Assembly (NCBI RefSeq): GCF_010729485.1
Contig: NZ_AP022609.1
Coordinates: 4,216,001 to 4,280,000, forward strand
Direction: 5' to 3'
Source of the DNA: Mycolicibacter hiberniae
Lineage (GTDB): Bacteria > Actinomycetota > Actinomycetes > Mycobacteriales > Mycobacteriaceae
DNA: 64,000 nucleotides
Below are positions 1 through 8,998 of the stretch, one piece after another. Numbering within the stretch: position 1 is the first letter of the stretch; each line of letters begins with the position of its first letter. Position numbers and translations under genes: made by a program. Below the pieces are notes generated by a model. It did no database searches, was not told the DNA's origin, and saw only the letters and a list, made by a program, of their open reading frames with translations.

Positions 1-170
1 AGAAGATCAGCGGGGACGAAGCCCGGTTCTACGTCGCGCCCGGTTCCGATGAACGGATGCGCCGGACCGACGCCACCGGCCGGGTGTGTCACTGGATCCT
101 CGAGGTTCACCTGGTGAACCGCGCCCGCGGGTTCGGGGGTTTCTACGAGCAGCTGCTCGACATCGTCTGA
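1..170 (+). CDS. C-terminal fragment of an unidentified protein
   Basis: The window opens inside a gene: from base 3 an open frame of 55 codons runs to TGA at 168-170. The visible tail contains HWILEVHLVNRARG followed by GFGGFYEQLLDIV. I do not recognise the family from this tail. Codon use is typical of the neighbours (G or C in nearly all third positions), so it is likely a real gene end and not chance. It is co-directional with groEL2 but separated by 225 bases that carry the heat-shock operators, so it is probably not in the same operon. Confidence 0.6.
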   Translation, partial: KISGDEARFYVAPGSDERMRRTDATGRVCHWILEVHLVNRARGFGGFYEQLLDIV

Positions 171-219
171 GGCCCGGTTGACCGGCCGGATCGCCCCCTG
201 CCGGATCCGAGCTGGCAAC

Positions 220-246
220 CTTGCACTCTCCATGGCCGAGTGCTAA
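220..246 (+). promoter_or_regulatory. CIRCE operator 1 (HrcA site)
   Basis: CTTGCACTC, a 9-base spacer, then GAGTGCTAA. This matches the CIRCE consensus TTAGCACTC-N9-GAGTGCTAA at 7 of 9 left-arm bases and all right-arm bases. HrcA repressor binds CIRCE in heat-shock promoters of actinobacteria. It lies about 150 bases upstream of the groEL2 start. Confidence 0.9.
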
Positions 247-254
247 AAATGACA

Positions 255-281
255 TTGGCACTCGCGACCAGTGAGTGCTAG
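255..281 (+). promoter_or_regulatory. CIRCE operator 2 (HrcA site)
   Basis: TTGGCACTC, a 9-base spacer, then GAGTGCTAG, a second CIRCE element starting 35 bases after the first. Paired CIRCE sites ahead of groEL2 are a known mycobacterial arrangement and imply tight HrcA repression relieved by heat. Confidence 0.88.
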
Positions 282-2021
<1,740 letters not shown>

Positions 2022-2037
2022 GTCAGTAGCCAACGGG

Positions 2038-2074
2038 AAAGCCCGGTCCCCTCGTGGGGCCGGGCTTTTCTTTT
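2038..2074 (+). terminator. Intrinsic terminator of groEL2
   Basis: Stem AAGCCCGGTCCC pairing with GGGGCCGGGCTT around a short CTCGT loop, followed by TTCTTTT. It starts 17 bases after the groEL2 stop. This is one of the few canonical hairpin-plus-T-tract terminators in the window. Confidence 0.9.
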
Positions 2075-2079
2075 GACGC

Positions 2080-2137
2080 CGAGCAGACGCAGAATCGCAC
2101 GAAGTCGACGCAATAAGTGCAATTCTGCGTCTGCTCG
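2080..2137 (+). repeat. Intergenic inverted repeat, 21-bp arms, 16-nt loop
   Basis: Left arm 2080-2100 begins CGAGCAGACGCAGAAT; right arm 2117-2137 ends ATTCTGCGTCTGCTCG. The arms are complementary at 20 of 21 positions, with a 16-base loop. It lies between the groEL2 terminator and the next ribosome binding site, so it would sit in the leader of the downstream mRNA. It resembles the hairpin at 26164-26225 in architecture but not in sequence. Confidence 0.85.
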
Positions 2138-2153
2138 CCGACGGGGAGGTGCC

Positions 2154-3491
2154 ATGGAGATCGTGCTGCTGGGGACCGGCAGCGCCGACGGGTGGCCGAA
2201 CCCGTTCTGCGGGTGTGCCTCCTGCCGGTCGGCGACCGCAATCCGCGCCCAGACCGCGGCGCTGGTCGACGGGGTTCTGCTGCTGGACTGCGGGCCGGAG
2301 GCGCCGCGCGCCGCGATGCACTGGGGCAGGTCACTGGCGCAGGTCCGGCACATTCTGTTCACCCACGGCCACCCCGACCACGTCGGACCGGCGGCCCTGC
2401 TGATGCGGCACTGGACCGGGGCCACCGAACCGCTGGATGTGGTCGGCCCGGCCGGCGCACTCGACCAGTGCCGGGACTGGGTGGCGCCGCACGATCCGGT
2501 CCGGTTCCAGACCGTGCGGGCCGGTGACCGAATCCGGCTGGGGGACTATGACGTGCGGGTGCTGGCCGCCGCCCACGGTTCCGACATCGGCGGCGACGCG
2601 GTGCTCTACGACGTGGGCTCAGCCGACGCCCGCGTCCTGTGGGCCACCGACACCGGTCCACTCCCCGAGTCCACCTACACCGCGGTGTCCGGGGCCGGCT
2701 ATGACGCGGTCTTCTTGGAGGAGACTTTCGGGGCGTACACCGAACACGGCACCGAGCACCACGACCTGCCGGGGTTCGCGACGACGGTGGCGCGGCTGCG
2801 CGACTGCGCCGCCGTCACCGATGCGACCAGCATCGTTGCGGTCCACCTGAGTCACCACAATCCTCCTGAGCCGGAATTGACTGCGATACTGTCGGATTCG
2901 GGCGCTCGGCCGGGACGCGACGGTGAGGTGGTGCGAGTGGGGGCAGCCACGAGTCGACCGGTGCGCACCCTGGTGCTGGGCGGCGCACGTTCCGGCAAGT
3001 CGGCGCACGCCGAGGCGCTGCTGGCCGGCAAGCCGGAGGTGACCTACCTGGCCACCGGCGGGGTGCGCGAGGGCGACGCGGAATGGGCGGAGCGGGTGCG
3101 GGCGCACCGGGCGCGGCGCCCGGACTCCTGGCGCACCGTCGAGACGGCCGAGGTGGCCGAGGAACTGCGGTGCGCCCGCCAGGCGGTGCTGCTCGACTGC
3201 CTCGGGACCTGGCTCACCGCCCGAATGGACCTGCACCGCGTGTGGGACGGCGGCGACGATGGGCGCAACGCCGTCTCGGCCGATATCGACGAGCTCGTGT
3301 CGGCCTGGCGGGCGTGCCCGGCCCCGGTGGTGGCGGTCAGCAACGAAGTGGGCAGCGGCGTGGTTCCGCCCACCGCATCGGGGCGGCTGTTCCGCGACCT
3401 GCTCGGAGTGCTCAACGCGCGAGTGGCCGCCGAGTCCGACGAGGTGGTGCTGATGGTGGCCGGGCGACCGCTCAGGCTTCCCGCTGACTGA
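2154..3491 (+). CDS. cobU: MBL-fold hydrolase fused to CobU (cobinamide kinase / guanylyltransferase)
   Basis: 445 residues with two domains. Residues 1 to about 260 are a metallo-beta-lactamase fold with the metal motif HGHPDH at 71-76. Residues about 268-445 are CobU: the P-loop GGARSGKS is at 276-283 and the family His before ARRP is near 318. CobU phosphorylates adenosylcobinamide and transfers GMP to it in late cobalamin assembly or salvage. In M. tuberculosis CobU stands alone (about 174 residues). The MBL half may be a phosphodiesterase or phosphatase acting in the same nucleotide-loop pathway, but that is inference. The ATG at 2154 has GGGGAGG upstream at 2143-2149; the frame is open further upstream through the inverted repeat, without homology. 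The 3' end overlaps the convergent gene by 20 bases. No other cobalamin gene is nearby. Confidence 0.9.
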   Translation: MEIVLLGTGSADGWPNPFCGCASCRSATAIRAQTAALVDGVLLLDCGPEAPRAAMHWGRSLAQVRHILFTHGHPDHVGPAALLMRHWTGATEPLDVVGPAGALDQCRDWVAPHDPVRFQTVRAGDRIRLGDYDVRVLAAAHGSDIGGDAVLYDVGSADARVLWATDTGPLPESTYTAVSGAGYDAVFLEETFGAYTEHGTEHHDLPGFATTVARLRDCAAVTDATSIVAVHLSHHNPPEPELTAILSDSGARPGRDGEVVRVGAATSRPVRTLVLGGARSGKSAHAEALLAGKPEVTYLATGGVREGDAEWAERVRAHRARRPDSWRTVETAEVAEELRCARQAVLLDCLGTWLTARMDLHRVWDGGDDGRNAVSADIDELVSAWRACPAPVVAVSNEVGSGVVPPTASGRLFRDLLGVLNARVAAESDEVVLMVAGRPLRLPAD

Positions 3492-3873
3492 CTGAGAGAT
3501 CGATACAATCGTTGTAACAGCGTGTCCCACGCGGTGATTCAGGGGTAGGTACCCGGATCAGGACGGCTCGGCTGGCGCAGATGGACACCTGCGCCGACTC
3601 ACCGGTGCCGGACACCTGCGCGGTGCCGTCGACGATCACGGTGTAGCCGCCCGGCGCCGGTGGCGGCCACAGCACGGTCACCTCGGCGGTGCGGGCCAGG
3701 TTCGCCCGGCTGCGCCGGCCGCCGAGCGCACCGATGTAGACCGTGCCGGCCCGCAGGACCGGCGTCACCGGGACCGGATGCGGACGATTCTCGGCGTCGA
3801 CGGTGATCAGGTAGGCGTGGTCGTAGCCCACCAGCTTCTCGGCGAGCCGAGCGAAATCCACCTCGGAACTCAT
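3472..3873 (-). CDS. PNPOx-family (split-barrel flavin/F420-binding) protein, copy 1
   Basis: 133 residues. The start VDFARLAEKLVGYDHAYLIT and the segment RPHPVPVTPVLRAGTVYIG are typical of the pyridoxamine 5'-phosphate oxidase-like split barrel, whose members bind FMN, F420 or haem. No catalytic residue defines the substrate. It is a paralog of the next gene (3901-4287): both open with DLARLA-like and Y..A.L.TV patterns and share RANL, TVLWP/TVIWP and VDG elements at matching positions. The two genes lie head to tail 27 bases apart and are probably co-transcribed leftward. The end overlaps the convergent cobU fusion by 20 bases. Confidence 0.8.
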   Translation of the reverse strand: MSSEVDFARLAEKLVGYDHAYLITVDAENRPHPVPVTPVLRAGTVYIGALGGRRSRANLARTAEVTVLWPPPAPGGYTVIVDGTAQVSGTGESAQVSICASRAVLIRVPTPESPRGTRCYNDCIDLSVSQREA

Positions 3874-3900
3874 GAATCTCCAGCCTAACCCCGTGGGCCC

Positions 3901-4287
3901 TCAGTCGGCTTTGAGCTGCACACAGTCATGGGCCGTGCCTTGTGCGCGCTGGGTGCCCGGATCCAGCACCGGCCGGTGCAACAGGGCCTTGGTGGGCGTC
4001 ACCAGCACCGGAGCGGCCGGATCCGCGGGCACCTCAGCCTGGCCGTCGACCAGCAGCGAGTAGTCGCCGACGTCGCGGGCCGGCCAGATCACGGTGACGG
4101 CCGTGCAAGACGACAGGTTGGCCCGGCCGTGCGATCCCACCGGGCCGACATCGAGCCGGACGCCGTCGAAGGTCGGGGTGATCGCGGTGGTGTGGATGCG
4201 GTAGTCGTCACCGACGGTGACCAGGAAGGCGAAGGGATAGTCGGCCAGCAGTGCGGCAAGGCGTGCGAGGTCGACGGGCTTGGCCAT
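3901..4287 (-). CDS. PNPOx-family (split-barrel flavin/F420-binding) protein, copy 2
   Basis: 128 residues starting MAKPVDLARLAALLADYPFA. It has the same split-barrel pattern as the downstream gene at 3472-3873 (RANL, TVIWPARDVGDYSLLVDGQ), so the pair arose by tandem duplication and has diverged well. The role is unknown; small mycobacterial members often use F420 or haem. Read leftward it is the first gene of the pair. The 61 bases between its start (4287) and the rightward aldo/keto reductase form a short divergent promoter region in which I see no clear motif. Confidence 0.8.
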   Translation of the reverse strand: MAKPVDLARLAALLADYPFAFLVTVGDDYRIHTTAITPTFDGVRLDVGPVGSHGRANLSSCTAVTVIWPARDVGDYSLLVDGQAEVPADPAAPVLVTPTKALLHRPVLDPGTQRAQGTAHDCVQLKAD

Positions 4288-4348
4288 GACGTCGAGGATA
4301 GTGATCCGCCAGCAGACACACCCAGGTCTGGTGAGCCATGATGGCGTT

Positions 4349-5365
4349 ATGGAATTTCGCTACCTGGGCAACTCCGGCCTGCAAATTTCGGAAATCACCT
4401 ATGGGAACTGGCTCACCCATGGTTCGCAGGTGGAAAACGACGTCGCCACCGCCTGCGTGCACGCCGCGCTCGAGGCCGGGATCACCACCTTCGACACCGC
4501 CGACGTCTACGCCAACGGGCGGGCCGAGGAGGTGTTGGGCGCTGCGCTGAAGGGCCGGCGCCGCGAATCGCTGGAGATCTTCACCAAGGTCTATTGGCCG
4601 ATCGGCCCGGCCCCGTTGGGCCGCAACGACACCGGCCTGTCCCGCAAGCACATGATGGAGGCCATCGACGGATCGCTGCGCCGGCTGGGCACCGACTACG
4701 TGGACCTGTATCAGGCGCACCGCTACGACTCCTTCACGCCGTTGGAGGAGACCATGCAGGCCTTCGCCGACATCGTGCGGGCGGGAAAGGCGCTCTACAT
4801 CGGTGTCAGCGAATGGACTGCCGAACAGATCCGGCAAGCCCACGGATTGGCCCACCAGCTCGGCGTCTCGTTGATTTCGAACCAGCCGCAGTATTCGATG
4901 CTGTGGCGAGTGATCGAACCCGAAGTGATTCCGGCCTGCGCAGAGCTGGGGCTGAGCCAGATCGTCTGGTCGCCGATGGCGCAAGGTGTGCTCTCGGGCA
5001 AGTACCTGCAGGGCCGGCCGCCGCCGGCCGGCTCGCGCGCCACCGACGAGAAGGGGGGTGCGAACTTCATCAAACGTTTCATGACCGACGATGTGCTGAC
5101 CCGGGTGCAGCAGTTGAAGCCGATCGCCGCGGAACTGGATCTCAGCACGGCCCAACTGGCGATCGCCTGGGTGCTGCAGAACGACAACGTCGCCGCCGCG
5201 CTGGTGGGGGCGTCACGGCCGGAGCAGGTCAGCGAGAACGTCAAAGCGGCCGGCGTGCGGATTCCCGAGGAGTTGCTGGCCCGCATCGATGAGGTGCTCG
5301 GCGATGTGGTCACCAGCGACGCCGCGCTGGTCGCCCGCTCCACCCCGCAGCAGCGGCTGATCTAA
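4349..5365 (+). CDS. Aldo/keto reductase (KCNAB/AKR6-like)
   Basis: 338-residue (beta/alpha)8 NADPH-dependent carbonyl reductase. It begins MEFRYLGNSGLQISEITYGN. The catalytic tetrad is visible as D49 and Y54 (FDTADVY), K80 (IFTK) and H124 (YQAH). The C-terminal segment LVGASRPEQVSENVKA is the phosphate-binding loop of the potassium-channel-beta/AKR6 branch. These enzymes reduce aldehydes and ketones; the substrate cannot be read from sequence. The ATG at 4349 is chosen because the canonical MxFRYLG start lies there; an upstream in-frame start adds 23 unconserved residues. It stands alone between divergent and convergent neighbours. Confidence 0.92.
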   Translation: MEFRYLGNSGLQISEITYGNWLTHGSQVENDVATACVHAALEAGITTFDTADVYANGRAEEVLGAALKGRRRESLEIFTKVYWPIGPAPLGRNDTGLSRKHMMEAIDGSLRRLGTDYVDLYQAHRYDSFTPLEETMQAFADIVRAGKALYIGVSEWTAEQIRQAHGLAHQLGVSLISNQPQYSMLWRVIEPEVIPACAELGLSQIVWSPMAQGVLSGKYLQGRPPPAGSRATDEKGGANFIKRFMTDDVLTRVQQLKPIAAELDLSTAQLAIAWVLQNDNVAAALVGASRPEQVSENVKAAGVRIPEELLARIDEVLGDVVTSDAALVARSTPQQRLI

Positions 5366-5369
5366 GCGG

Positions 5370-6173
5370 CTACACCCGACACAAGATCTCGCTGTTCAGG
5401 AACGCCAGCCAGCCGTCGGGATGATCCGCCCAGGTACGCCATGCCAGCGAAATCGCCTGCAGTTCGGCCGGATCGGCGGCACCGCTGGCGAGTAGCTGTT
5501 CGGTGATGGCGGACTGCAGAATCCGATCGGCCCACATGGCGCCCCAGTGCTGCCGGTCGGCGGGCGTGGCGTAACACCATGCGGTCGCCGTCGGGGTGAC
5601 GTCGGTGAATCCGGCCGCGTGCGCCCAGGCCAGCAGATGCCGGCCGGCGTCGGGCTCGCCGCCGTTGGCCCGCGCCGCGTCCCGATACAGCCGCAGCCAG
5701 TCGTCGAGCTCCGCCGACGCCGGATACCAGGTGAACGACGCATAGTCGCTGTCCCGGGCGGCCACCACGCCGCCGGGTCTGCAGACCCGGCGCATCTCGC
5801 GCAACGCGGTCACCGGATCGGCGACGTGCTGGAGCACCTGATGGGCGTGAACCACGTCAAAGCTGTTGTCGGGGAACTGCAGTGCGTGCACATCGGCGAC
5901 CACGAAGTCGATGTTGTCCTGCCCCCGCTCGCGCGCGCAGGAGCGGGCCAGATCCAGCGCCCCGGGCACGGGCTCGACGGCCGTCACCCGGCCGGGTGCC
6001 ACGAGAGCCGCCAGATCGGCGGTGATGGTGCCCGGCCCGCAGCCCACATCGAGCACCCGCAAGCCCGGTGCCAGCGACGGCAGCAGGTAGGCCGCCGAGT
6101 TCTGCGCCGTTCGGACCCGGTGGGCCCGCAGAACCGATTCGTGATGGCCGTGGGTGTAGCGGGGCGACGTCAC
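5370..6173 (-). CDS. Class I SAM-dependent methyltransferase (UbiE-like)
   Basis: 267 residues, GTG start at 6173. Motif I is VLDVGCGPGT (about 40-49), the SAM acidic residue lies in VTAVEPVPGAL, and HQVLQHVADPVTALREM is the conserved post-motif region of the UbiE/Methyltransf_11 group. These transfer a methyl group to small molecules or lipids; the substrate is not deducible. The stop lies 4 bases from the convergent aldo/keto reductase stop. It is separated by 73 bases from the amidohydrolase upstream in the same direction, so co-transcription is possible. Confidence 0.9.
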   Translation of the reverse strand: MTSPRYTHGHHESVLRAHRVRTAQNSAAYLLPSLAPGLRVLDVGCGPGTITADLAALVAPGRVTAVEPVPGALDLARSCARERGQDNIDFVVADVHALQFPDNSFDVVHAHQVLQHVADPVTALREMRRVCRPGGVVAARDSDYASFTWYPASAELDDWLRLYRDAARANGGEPDAGRHLLAWAHAAGFTDVTPTATAWCYATPADRQHWGAMWADRILQSAITEQLLASGAADPAELQAISLAWRTWADHPDGWLAFLNSEILCRV

Positions 6174-6246
6174 ATCTGGAGACGGTACTCGCCGGAATCG
6201 GCGCCCCGCCCGGATCGCTGCGCGGGGAGTTCGCCAGGCCGGCGGG

Positions 6247-7971
6247 TCAGGCCGGCGCCGGCTGGCGCCCGCGTACCAGCTTGCCCGGACGGGCTGCGGT
6301 GGGTTTGCCGTTCTCCGCGATGATCTCGCCGGAGACGATCGTCGCGACGTAGCCGTCGGCGGTCTGGTCCAGTCGGCGGCCGCCGGCGGGCAGGTCGTAG
6401 GTGACCACCGGCTTGTGCAACCGCAGATTCCGGTGGTCGATCACGTTGAGATCTGCCTTGTAACCGACCGCGATACGTCCGCGGTCGTCGAGTCCGGCGA
6501 CGCCGGCAGGGGTAGACGTCAATTCGCACACCGCCGCTTCGACACTGAGCCGGCCGGCCGCGCGGTCACGCGCCCAGTGTGTCAGCAGATAGGTGGGAAA
6601 GCTGGAGTCGCAGATCATTCCGTAGTGCGCGCCACCGTCGCCCAGGCCCAGCACCACGTCGTCGCGCCGCATCAGAGTGCTGACGGTGTCCAAGGAGTGG
6701 TTTTCGAAATTGGCCAGGGCGTCGAGCAGGATCGCCTGCCCGCCGTCGTCGAGCAGCCGGTCATACGCTTCCTCAGCGGGGGAGACACCTCGCGCTTTGG
6801 CGCGCGCCGCAATGCTTTTCGACGGGTCGGGTTCGTAGTCGGGGTCATCGCCGAGGGGGAACATCCAGTCCCAGGACTGGGTCATGTAGGCGATCGGGTT
6901 GGCGGCGGTGATCGTCGGGCGATCAGCGAGAATCCGTTGCCGCACCTCCGGTTTGCGCATTTCGGCGACGCGCTGCTCCAGGGGCAGGCCGGCGATCTGC
7001 TGGTAAGCCGGGTACAGCATGAACGGGTGCATACTCAGGTCCAGGCCGACCATCAGCCCGATCGGGCGCGGAAAGACCTGCGCGGTGATCGAGGCGCCGG
7101 CGGCATTGGCCTGCTCCACCATGGCGATGGCGTCGTGCCACAGCGGAGGGCCGTAGTTGCCGATCAGCAAGCTGAACGTGACGGGCAGGCCGGCGTCGGT
7201 AGCGGCGTCGAAAACCTGTTGCAGGACGGGGCGGTACGTGCCGGAGGGCAGATCGGGGACAAACTGGATCAACCCGCCGCCGCCGTCGGCCAGGCCGCGG
7301 CTGATTGCGAGCAGTTCGGTGTAGGCGGCGTCAAAGCTCGGGATCTGGGAGCCGGTCCCGGTGCGGTGGGTGTTCAGCCGCGACGACGAGAACCCCAGTG
7401 CTCCGGCTTCGGCGGCCTCTTTGGCCAGCCGGCGCATCTTCGCCAGGTCTTCGGCTGTCGCGGATTCGCGGTCCACACCGCGTTGACCCATCACGTAGAC
7501 GCGCAGCGGCGAATGCGGCAGGAAGGCCGCGACGTCGATGTCGCGGGGACGCTGGTCGACCGCGTCCAGGAACTGCGGGAAGGTCTCCCAGGTCCACGGC
7601 AGGCCGTCGGTCATCACAACGCCGGGAATGTCTTCCACGCCGGCCATCAGATCCACCAGCACGTCGTGGTCATCGGACCGGCACGGGGCGAAGCCCACCC
7701 CGCAGTTGCCCATCACCGCCGTCGTCACGCCGTGCGCCGAAGAGGGATTGAGCCGATCCGACCAGATGGACTGCCCGTCATAGTGGGTGTGCAAGTCGAC
7801 GAACCCCGGAGTGAGCAGCAGCCCGGTGGCATCGATCACCCGGCGTGCGTCGCCGGAGACGGTCCCGATCTCGGTGATGACGCCGTCGCGGACCGCGACG
7901 TCGCCGACATAGGGTCCGCCGCCCAGGCCATCGACGATCGTGCCGTTGCGGACCACGAGGTCGAGGCTCAT
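6247..7971 (-). CDS. N-acyl-D-amino-acid deacylase-like amidohydrolase
   Basis: 574 residues of the metal-dependent amidohydrolase superfamily. The N-terminal beta sandwich (MSLDLVVRNGTIVDG) leads into the metal motif HTHYDGQ near 60, followed by HGVTTAVMGNCGVGFAP, a signature of D-aminoacylases. GLGDGGAHYGMICD near 445 carries a further metal ligand, and the C-terminal strand GYKADLNVIDH returns to the sandwich. The family hydrolyses N-acyl-D-amino acids; mycobacteria carry several of unknown substrate, so the specific reaction is uncertain. The ATG at 7971 is 37 bases from the divergent VOC gene, and the two must share a compact promoter region. Confidence 0.88.
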   Translation of the reverse strand: MSLDLVVRNGTIVDGLGGGPYVGDVAVRDGVITEIGTVSGDARRVIDATGLLLTPGFVDLHTHYDGQSIWSDRLNPSSAHGVTTAVMGNCGVGFAPCRSDDHDVLVDLMAGVEDIPGVVMTDGLPWTWETFPQFLDAVDQRPRDIDVAAFLPHSPLRVYVMGQRGVDRESATAEDLAKMRRLAKEAAEAGALGFSSSRLNTHRTGTGSQIPSFDAAYTELLAISRGLADGGGGLIQFVPDLPSGTYRPVLQQVFDAATDAGLPVTFSLLIGNYGPPLWHDAIAMVEQANAAGASITAQVFPRPIGLMVGLDLSMHPFMLYPAYQQIAGLPLEQRVAEMRKPEVRQRILADRPTITAANPIAYMTQSWDWMFPLGDDPDYEPDPSKSIAARAKARGVSPAEEAYDRLLDDGGQAILLDALANFENHSLDTVSTLMRRDDVVLGLGDGGAHYGMICDSSFPTYLLTHWARDRAAGRLSVEAAVCELTSTPAGVAGLDDRGRIAVGYKADLNVIDHRNLRLHKPVVTYDLPAGGRRLDQTADGYVATIVSGEIIAENGKPTAARPGKLVRGRQPAPA

Positions 7972-8008
7972 CCGGTTAATCTACGACCCCGCGGTACCGC
8001 ATGCCAGG

Positions 8009-8401
8009 ATGTCTTTCGTGATGGACCACGTGGGCATCAACTGCGCCGACTACGCCAAATCCCAGAAGTTCTACGACGCCGTGCTCGAGGTGCTGGGCTA
8101 CTCGCGGCAACTGGACGTCGGCCCGGCCCTCGGCTACGGCCGGGACGGCAAGCCGACGTTCTGGATCGCCGATGCGACCGCCGGCGACGCCACGGGGCCC
8201 AACCGCGAGGTCCACGTCGCGTTCAGCGCCGTCGATCGCGAGCAGGTGCGGGCGTTCTACGACACCGCCGTGCGTCTGGGGGCCGAGGTTTTGCACGCCC
8301 CGCGGTTGTGGCCGGAGTATCACCCCGCCTACTACGGTGCCTTCGTTCGCGACCCGGACGGCAACAACGTAGAGGCGGTCTGCCACTGCCCCCAGGGGTA
8401 G
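8009..8401 (+). CDS. VOC-family (glyoxalase/bleomycin-resistance fold) protein
   Basis: 130 residues. It begins MSFVMDHVGINCADYAKSQK, the usual VOC metal-site opening (H7), and ends in YYGAFVRDPDGNNVEAVCH, the conserved second metal-site strand. VOC proteins include glyoxalases, dioxygenases and antibiotic-binding proteins; this small single-module form cannot be assigned to a reaction. The start at 8009 is chosen because the family begins with this Met; upstream residues overlap the divergent gene's promoter. The DinB gene follows 10 bases later and is probably co-transcribed. Confidence 0.85.
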   Translation: MSFVMDHVGINCADYAKSQKFYDAVLEVLGYSRQLDVGPALGYGRDGKPTFWIADATAGDATGPNREVHVAFSAVDREQVRAFYDTAVRLGAEVLHAPRLWPEYHPAYYGAFVRDPDGNNVEAVCHCPQG

Positions 8402-8411
8402 CGTCGCAGGT

Positions 8412-8939
8412 ATGACCGACACCGCGACCACCGCACTGCAGCGCCTGCTGGCAGACGCGTTCACGCGGCTGATCGAACACGCCGACGAACTCACCGACGG
8501 GCTGACCGACGAGGTGGCCGACTACCGGCCGACCGAGCAGGCCAACAGCATCGCCTGGCTGCTCTGGCACAGCGCGCGGGTGCAAGACATCCAGATCGCC
8601 CAGATCGCGGGCGTCGAGCAGGCATGGACCCGCGACGGCTGGGTGGACCGGTTCGGCCTGGACCTGCCGCGCGGTGACAGTGGTTACGGCCATGGTCCTG
8701 CCGAGGTCGCCAAGGTGCGGGCGCCGGCGCAACTGCTGGCGGGCTATTACCACGGCGTACACCAGTTGACGCTGGGCTACCTCGACACCATCACCGTCGA
8801 GGAGCTGGACCGGGTGGTCGACGAGCACTGGGATCCGCCGGTGACGGCGGCGGTACGGCTGGTCAGCATCATCGATGACTGCGCGCAGCACCTGGGCCAG
8901 GCTGCTTACCTGCGGGGCTTACAAGGCCAAGCGCCCTAG
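8412..8939 (+). CDS. DinB/DUF664-family protein (mycothiol transferase-like)
   Basis: 175 residues forming a four-helix DinB fold. Three His likely bind the metal: LLWHSARVQD (about 55), YYHGVHQ (about 115) and CAQHLGQAAYLRG (about 160). DUF664/DinB proteins of actinobacteria include mycothiol-dependent transferases and detoxification enzymes; mycothiol use is inferred from family and host, and mshA is in this window. It begins ATG at 8412, 10 bases after the VOC gene, suggesting a two-gene detoxification operon. Confidence 0.8.
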   Translation: MTDTATTALQRLLADAFTRLIEHADELTDGLTDEVADYRPTEQANSIAWLLWHSARVQDIQIAQIAGVEQAWTRDGWVDRFGLDLPRGDSGYGHGPAEVAKVRAPAQLLAGYYHGVHQLTLGYLDTITVEELDRVVDEHWDPPVTAAVRLVSIIDDCAQHLGQAAYLRGLQGQAP

Positions 8940-8998
8940 ACTTGACACCTGTCGAGGCGGGGTGCGATCCGGGTCACAACGCGGGTTAGCATGGCGTT

